DNA of 64,000 nucleotides from UBA7236 sp035439505 (GTDB taxonomy: Bacteria > Bacteroidota > Bacteroidia > Chitinophagales > BACL12), in assembly GCA_035439505.1 (NCBI GenBank), contig DAORKJ010000005.1, forward strand, positions 20,991-84,990, written 5' to 3'. A program made the translations under genes and the position numbers. How positions within the stretch are numbered: position 1 is the first letter of the stretch; every line of letters begins with the position of its first letter. Below are positions 61,278 to 64,000 of this stretch, one piece after another. The notes under the pieces were generated by a model. It searched no databases and was not told where the DNA came from. It saw only the letters and a list, made by a program, of their open reading frames with translations.

Positions 61278-61892
61278 TTACGAAAAAAACTGCCATGGTA
61301 AGAACGAACTCACTGCTTTTGACAAGCCGCTGTGAGTGGTAGATTTATTTTTTAGCTTCAAATGACTGGATACATTATTTACATGCTTTAAAAGAAAACA
61401 ATAATAATAAATGCATATTTTATGGATTAATTCACTTGATATTTCAGATTCATATTTGGTCATTTTAACTGTGACACGGATTCTGTATAACCCTCCCTCA
61501 TTTGTTTCTTTTTCTTCGGAGATTTCATCAGAAATTGTTACTTCAATTTCGTTGCCTTCAGGTCATTTAGCATTTCGTTTAAAATTGTATAATACTCCTC
61601 AGGCAGTAAATGGCCCATTGTAAAATATTCTGTTTTATATCGGATTGTTATGTTGTGGAAATGCGTAATTCAATTACTTTTTTAAAAATATTTTTTCTAC
61701 TTCGGAAATATTACATTGCATAAACCATTTTTCTCAGCCATTTATTTTACCAAATACATGACCTATAACCCATGTCGTACTTGTTGCGGAATTTAAATAT
61801 GCGCTAAGGATGTAATCAAAATATGGATAATTTGGGTTGAGTTGCATTAAAAAATATCGCTCTTCTTCAAGTTTTCTTTCAGTGCTCGTCAT
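61278..61892 (-). pseudogene. Decayed gene of unknown family, broken by stops and frameshifts
   Basis: The minus strand carries successive protein-like pieces in changing frames. They are MTSTERKLEEERYFLMQLNP ... STTWVIGHVFGKING from ATG 61892, then a TGA. EKWFMQCNISEVEKIFLKK follows in the same frame. At an A-run the frame shifts to VIELRISTT, then a TAA. MGHLLPEEYYTILNEMLND (ATG 61618) follows in another frame. After a further shift comes PEGNEIEVTISDEISEEKE ... LYRIRVTVKMTKYESEISSE, ending at 61278. Together they would make one protein of about 205 aa. Its start overlaps the glycosyltransferase gene by 14 nt, as in an operon. Long-read error is an alternative to true decay, but several separate lesions favour decay. 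Confidence 0.6.
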
Positions 61893-62445
61893 GAGAAATT
61901 GACTTGTATAATTCTCTATTTTGTAAATACCGATTATAATTCCGATATTTTTTTTGATTATCACTGAACCCATTTTGTTGAATAGCTGCAAATGGTTTGC
62001 AAACTATAAATTTTCCTTTATTGGCTAATGTTCTATCAATATCTATTTCTTCCGGCAATGACAGAAAAGTATTATAAAATCTTTTATTAATTTTATATAG
62101 ATGAGCTCCCGCAAAATCGTTTACCGAGTTATCAGCATTAATATTTCCATAAATTATTCCACCAAGATATATGTCATATTGTTGGGGCTCATTTTGAAGA
62201 AAATATTCAAAAGCTCCTCTAGCCGTAAATTTTATGTCGTCCTCAGCAATAAGTACTGAAGGAAGGTTTTGTTTGTTGGCCCATTCTATAATTTGTTTAT
62301 GAGCTTTTGCAATGCCTCGTTTGGGATTTTGGTCTACAATGCCTTCCCATAATCGGTAATTTTTTATATTTTGTTCATTTAGTTGATTTTTAAGTAGTTC
62401 AAATCTATCGTGCCTGTGTTTTAAATGAATGATATTTAGTTCCAT
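61879..62445 (-). CDS. Glycosyltransferase family 25-like protein
   Basis: The 188-aa protein begins ELNIIHLKHRHDRFELLKNQ, then YRLWEGI, GIAKAHKQIIEWA and VLIAEDDIKF (about residues 70-79, with the ED-D motif that binds metal and nucleotide sugar). This is the order seen in LPS-type GT25 glycosyltransferases. It is at the short end of the family and lacks a membrane anchor. The C-terminal half is less conserved by eye. It is divergent from the HTH/nucleotidyltransferase module, with 79 nt between the starts. The following gene on this strand is the pseudogene. Confidence 0.75.
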   Translation of the reverse strand: MELNIIHLKHRHDRFELLKNQLNEQNIKNYRLWEGIVDQNPKRGIAKAHKQIIEWANKQNLPSVLIAEDDIKFTARGAFEYFLQNEPQQYDIYLGGIIYGNINADNSVNDFAGAHLYKINKRFYNTFLSLPEEIDIDRTLANKGKFIVCKPFAAIQQNGFSDNQKKYRNYNRYLQNRELYKSISHDEH

Positions 62446-62481
62446 TACAACGAATATAAGAATAATTTATACTATTTCTAG

Positions 62482-62520
62482 TTTCGCGATTTGCGAAATG
62501 CGAAATTTGTTGTATATTTG
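62482..62520 (+). promoter_or_regulatory. Consensus promoter (TTTG-N19-TATATTTG) with overlapping GCGAAA inverted repeat
   Basis: TTTG at 62490-62493 and TATATTTG at 62513-62520 match the Bacteroidota consensus with exactly 19 nt between. TTTCGC (62482-62487) and GCGAAA (62493-62498, again 62500-62505) flank and overlap the -33 box and look like an operator for autoregulation. The ATG at 62525 is 4 nt past the -7 box. Confidence 0.7.
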
Positions 62521-62524
62521 TCCT

Positions 62525-63052
62525 ATGAGAAAACATAATGGCATGCGCCCACAAGATGTGGCTATACTATTGAAGATTGTCTTGATGGATTCCCAAAATT
62601 GGCAATTGGTAGGACTTGCGAATTTGCTAAAAATTAGCATTTCAGAAATTTCCGAGTCTTTAAATAGAAGTCGCTTGGCTGGACTTATTGATTATAACAA
62701 AAAGAAGATTAATCGACAGAATTTATTGGAATTTTTGGAACATGGTGTTCGATATGTTTTTCCTCAACAACCAGGGTCAATGGTAAGGGGGGTGCCAACA
62801 GCTCATTCTCATCCCGATATGAAAAAGTACTTTATAAGTGAAATGAATTATGTTTGGCCAGATAATAAAGGAGACGCCATGGGATTAATGATTGAACCGT
62901 TTTATAAAAAACAGGTAGAAGCAGTTAAAGAAGATCAAGAATTTTATAAGCTTTTAGCTTTAGTTGATGTTATCCGTGTGGGAAAAGTAAGAGAAATTGA
63001 ATATGCTGTAGATGAACTAAAAAAAAATATTTTACATGGGCCATCATATTAA
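62525..63052 (+). CDS. HTH protein, putative antitoxin/regulator of the nucleotidyltransferase
   Basis: The protein has 175 aa from ATG 62525 (MRKHNGMRPQDVAILLKIV); Met7 at 62543 is an alternative start. The N-terminal helix-turn-helix (about 25-60, WQLVGLANLLKISISEISES) includes a recognition helix and is followed by NRSRLAGLIDY. The remainder is a conserved domain with YVFPQQPGSMVRGVPTAHS (about 85-103) that I do not recognise. It overlaps the nucleotidyltransferase gene by 17 nt. Proteins of this type are commonly found just upstream of AbiEii-like nucleotidyltransferases and probably neutralise them and repress the operon, which is inference here. Confidence 0.75.
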   Translation: MRKHNGMRPQDVAILLKIVLMDSQNWQLVGLANLLKISISEISESLNRSRLAGLIDYNKKKINRQNLLEFLEHGVRYVFPQQPGSMVRGVPTAHSHPDMKKYFISEMNYVWPDNKGDAMGLMIEPFYKKQVEAVKEDQEFYKLLALVDVIRVGKVREIEYAVDELKKNILHGPSY

Positions 63053-63716
63053 TAAGGTAAGAATTAAAGCTGTTGCCACCGCATTAGATACTTTAAAAGA
63101 AAAAGTAGTTTTTGTAGGAGGTGCTACTATTTCACTTTATCCAGACCAGCCTGTTTTTGAAGTCAGGCCAACAGATGATGTGGACGTAATAATTGAAATA
63201 CTAAATTATTCTGATAGGTCCGAACTGGAAGAAAAACTGAGATCAATTGGCTTTGCTCACGACATAGAATCAGGTGTAATATGTCGATATCGAATTCAAG
63301 GAATTGTAGTTGATATTATGCCAACAAATGATTCTTCAATTGGTTTTACTAATATTTGGTATCCAGAGGGTTATAAAAACGCTGTTAATTATAAAATTGA
63401 TGAACGATGTATAGTTAAGATTTTGAGCGCACCATATTTTATAGCTACAAAATTAGAAGCTTACAAAAATCGAGGAAAGGATGATGGAAGAACTAGTAAA
63501 GATTTTGAGGATATAATCTATGTTTTGGAAAACAGAGAAGTAATATGGGATGAAATAAATAATTCAACTGAGAATTTAAAAAATTATTTGCTAACAGAAT
63601 TTCGAAATCTATTAAAAAATCCTAATCTGTTTGAATGGATAGATTGTCATGTTGAAAGAGGGTCTCCACCTGCTTCTTATTTCATTATGGAGGAAATAGA
63701 AAAATTTACTGCATAA
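63036..63716 (+). CDS. AbiEii-like nucleotidyltransferase, putative toxin
   Basis: The protein has 226 aa. The nucleotidyltransferase core is visible: VVFVGGATISLY (about residues 24-35, the GG-x-S/T loop) and RPTDDVDVIIEI (about 46-57, the D-x-D metal site). A third acidic region, GIVVDIMPTND (about 88-98), follows, then FIATKLEAYKNRGKDDGRTSKDFEDI (quoted as TKLEAYKNRGKDDGR, about 143-157), typical of the AbiEii/AbiGii/MenT class. Members add nucleotides to tRNA or other targets and act as type IV or type II-like toxins or in phage defence. It is preceded and overlapped by the HTH gene. The active-site residues look intact. Confidence 0.8.
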   Translation: MGHHINKVRIKAVATALDTLKEKVVFVGGATISLYPDQPVFEVRPTDDVDVIIEILNYSDRSELEEKLRSIGFAHDIESGVICRYRIQGIVVDIMPTNDSSIGFTNIWYPEGYKNAVNYKIDERCIVKILSAPYFIATKLEAYKNRGKDDGRTSKDFEDIIYVLENREVIWDEINNSTENLKNYLLTEFRNLLKNPNLFEWIDCHVERGSPPASYFIMEEIEKFTA

Positions 63717-63887
63717 CATTTCTATCTAAGAGCCATTAATAATTGGCACTAGTGTATTCGGGATTTGCGTTAGTGGCCTTTTGAAGCAGCAAACTATTTG
63801 CCAGCACCAATGGTTATTAATTGCTCAAATTTTTCTTTTTACATTATCTGCGCACAAACACAAAATCAATATTAGCTGACATTATTT
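63717..63887. other. Intergenic, no feature seen
   Basis: No open frame, strong hairpin or promoter box was recognised in this stretch after the nucleotidyltransferase gene. Confidence 0.5.
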
Positions 63888-64000
63888 CTATGATTTAACA
63901 AATTGCGTCGATTTTTCTTTTATAAACATACCGATTGTTGTAAAACCTTTTGCATTTTTCTTCAATGTTTCCGTTTTCTTGTCAAAAGTGTGCATGCGTA
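63888..64000 (-). CDS. Partial CDS at the right edge, C-terminal end only
   Basis: An open minus-strand frame enters from the right edge and ends at TAG 63890-63888. The visible 37 residues (ending MFIKEKSTQFVKS) are Lys-rich and do not identify a family. A short gene starting at an internal ATG (MHTFDKKTETL) is also possible. Confidence 0.35.
   Translation of the reverse strand, partial: RMHTFDKKTETLKKNAKGFTTIGMFIKEKSTQFVKS

Noticed and set aside
61411..61623. Plus-strand 70-codon open frame
   Set aside because: It is antisense to the protein-like segments of the minus-strand pseudogene, has no promoter and resembles no protein.
61278..61623. TGA read as tryptophan or programmed frameshifting in the broken gene
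   Set aside because: A TAA and several frame changes are also present, and all other genes use TGA as stop, so decay is the simpler reading.

Overview
The window reads as a chromosomal scaffold, probably from a metagenome assembly, of a free-living member of the Bacteroidota. The evidence is a set of surface proteins with type IX secretion (T9SS) C-terminal sorting domains, promoters of the Bacteroidota class (TTTG, about 19 nt, TAnnTTTG), a complete 14-gene nuo operon with separate nuoC and nuoD and a short nuoG, and a hybrid two-component regulator of the HTCS type. Coding is dense and AT-rich. No rRNA, tRNA, CRISPR array, transposase or phage gene was seen. Three runs of exactly 100 N interrupt genes. 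Each is flanked by the same 55-nt sequence on both sides, and removing one copy plus the N run restores a continuous frame in all three genes, so these are unmerged contig overlaps rather than missing sequence.

Layout. 1-1.1 kb: minus-strand winged-helix regulator, a membrane protein, and the start of a third gene that runs off the edge. 1.2-5.3 kb: three tandem T9SS-exported paralogues with SGNH-hydrolase-like motifs, the third apparently catalytically dead. 5.3-13 kb: core metabolism (thiamine-monophosphate kinase, acyl-CoA synthetase, M61 peptidase, methylmalonyl-CoA epimerase) and an iscS-iscU-iscA iron-sulfur cluster. 13.3-28 kb: surface-protein region. Two plus-strand repeat proteins face an eight-gene, nearly gapless minus-strand cluster. 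That cluster holds an SBBP-repeat T9SS protein, an unusual P-loop NTPase, an ABC exporter with altered motifs, two lipoproteins, a secreted repeat protein, a beta-barrel and a lipoprotein-anchored asparaginase-type hydrolase. It is the best candidate here for an undescribed envelope system. 28.2-34.6 kb: a double AAA+ ATPase, polyphosphate kinase 2, a laminin-B-like T9SS protein, and an ECF sigma/anti-sigma pair that both appear to start with TTG.

34.7-48.8 kb: nuoA-N for respiratory complex I. A four-helix-bundle (23S rRNA intervening-sequence family) gene and related short repeats lie around nuoH, inside the operon. 49-52.8 kb: a head-GIN-domain lipoprotein, then a minus-strand panD / flippase-like / hldE-type / acyl-CoA dehydrogenase operon. 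52.8-53.5 kb: a non-coding stretch with four palindromes. 53.5-60.3 kb: an AmpG-like MFS transporter, a secreted protein of unknown function, and the hybrid regulator. 60.3-64 kb: an accessory end with a 104-bp tandem repeat, a small lipoprotein, a multiply broken pseudogene next to a GT25-like glycosyltransferase, and a two-gene HTH/nucleotidyltransferase module that looks like a toxin-antitoxin pair behind a consensus, nearly leaderless promoter.

Functionally, complex I, acyl-CoA synthetase, acyl-CoA dehydrogenase and methylmalonyl-CoA epimerase fit aerobic heterotrophy on fatty acids. The Isc genes supply clusters for complex I. The rest mainly builds and decorates the cell surface.
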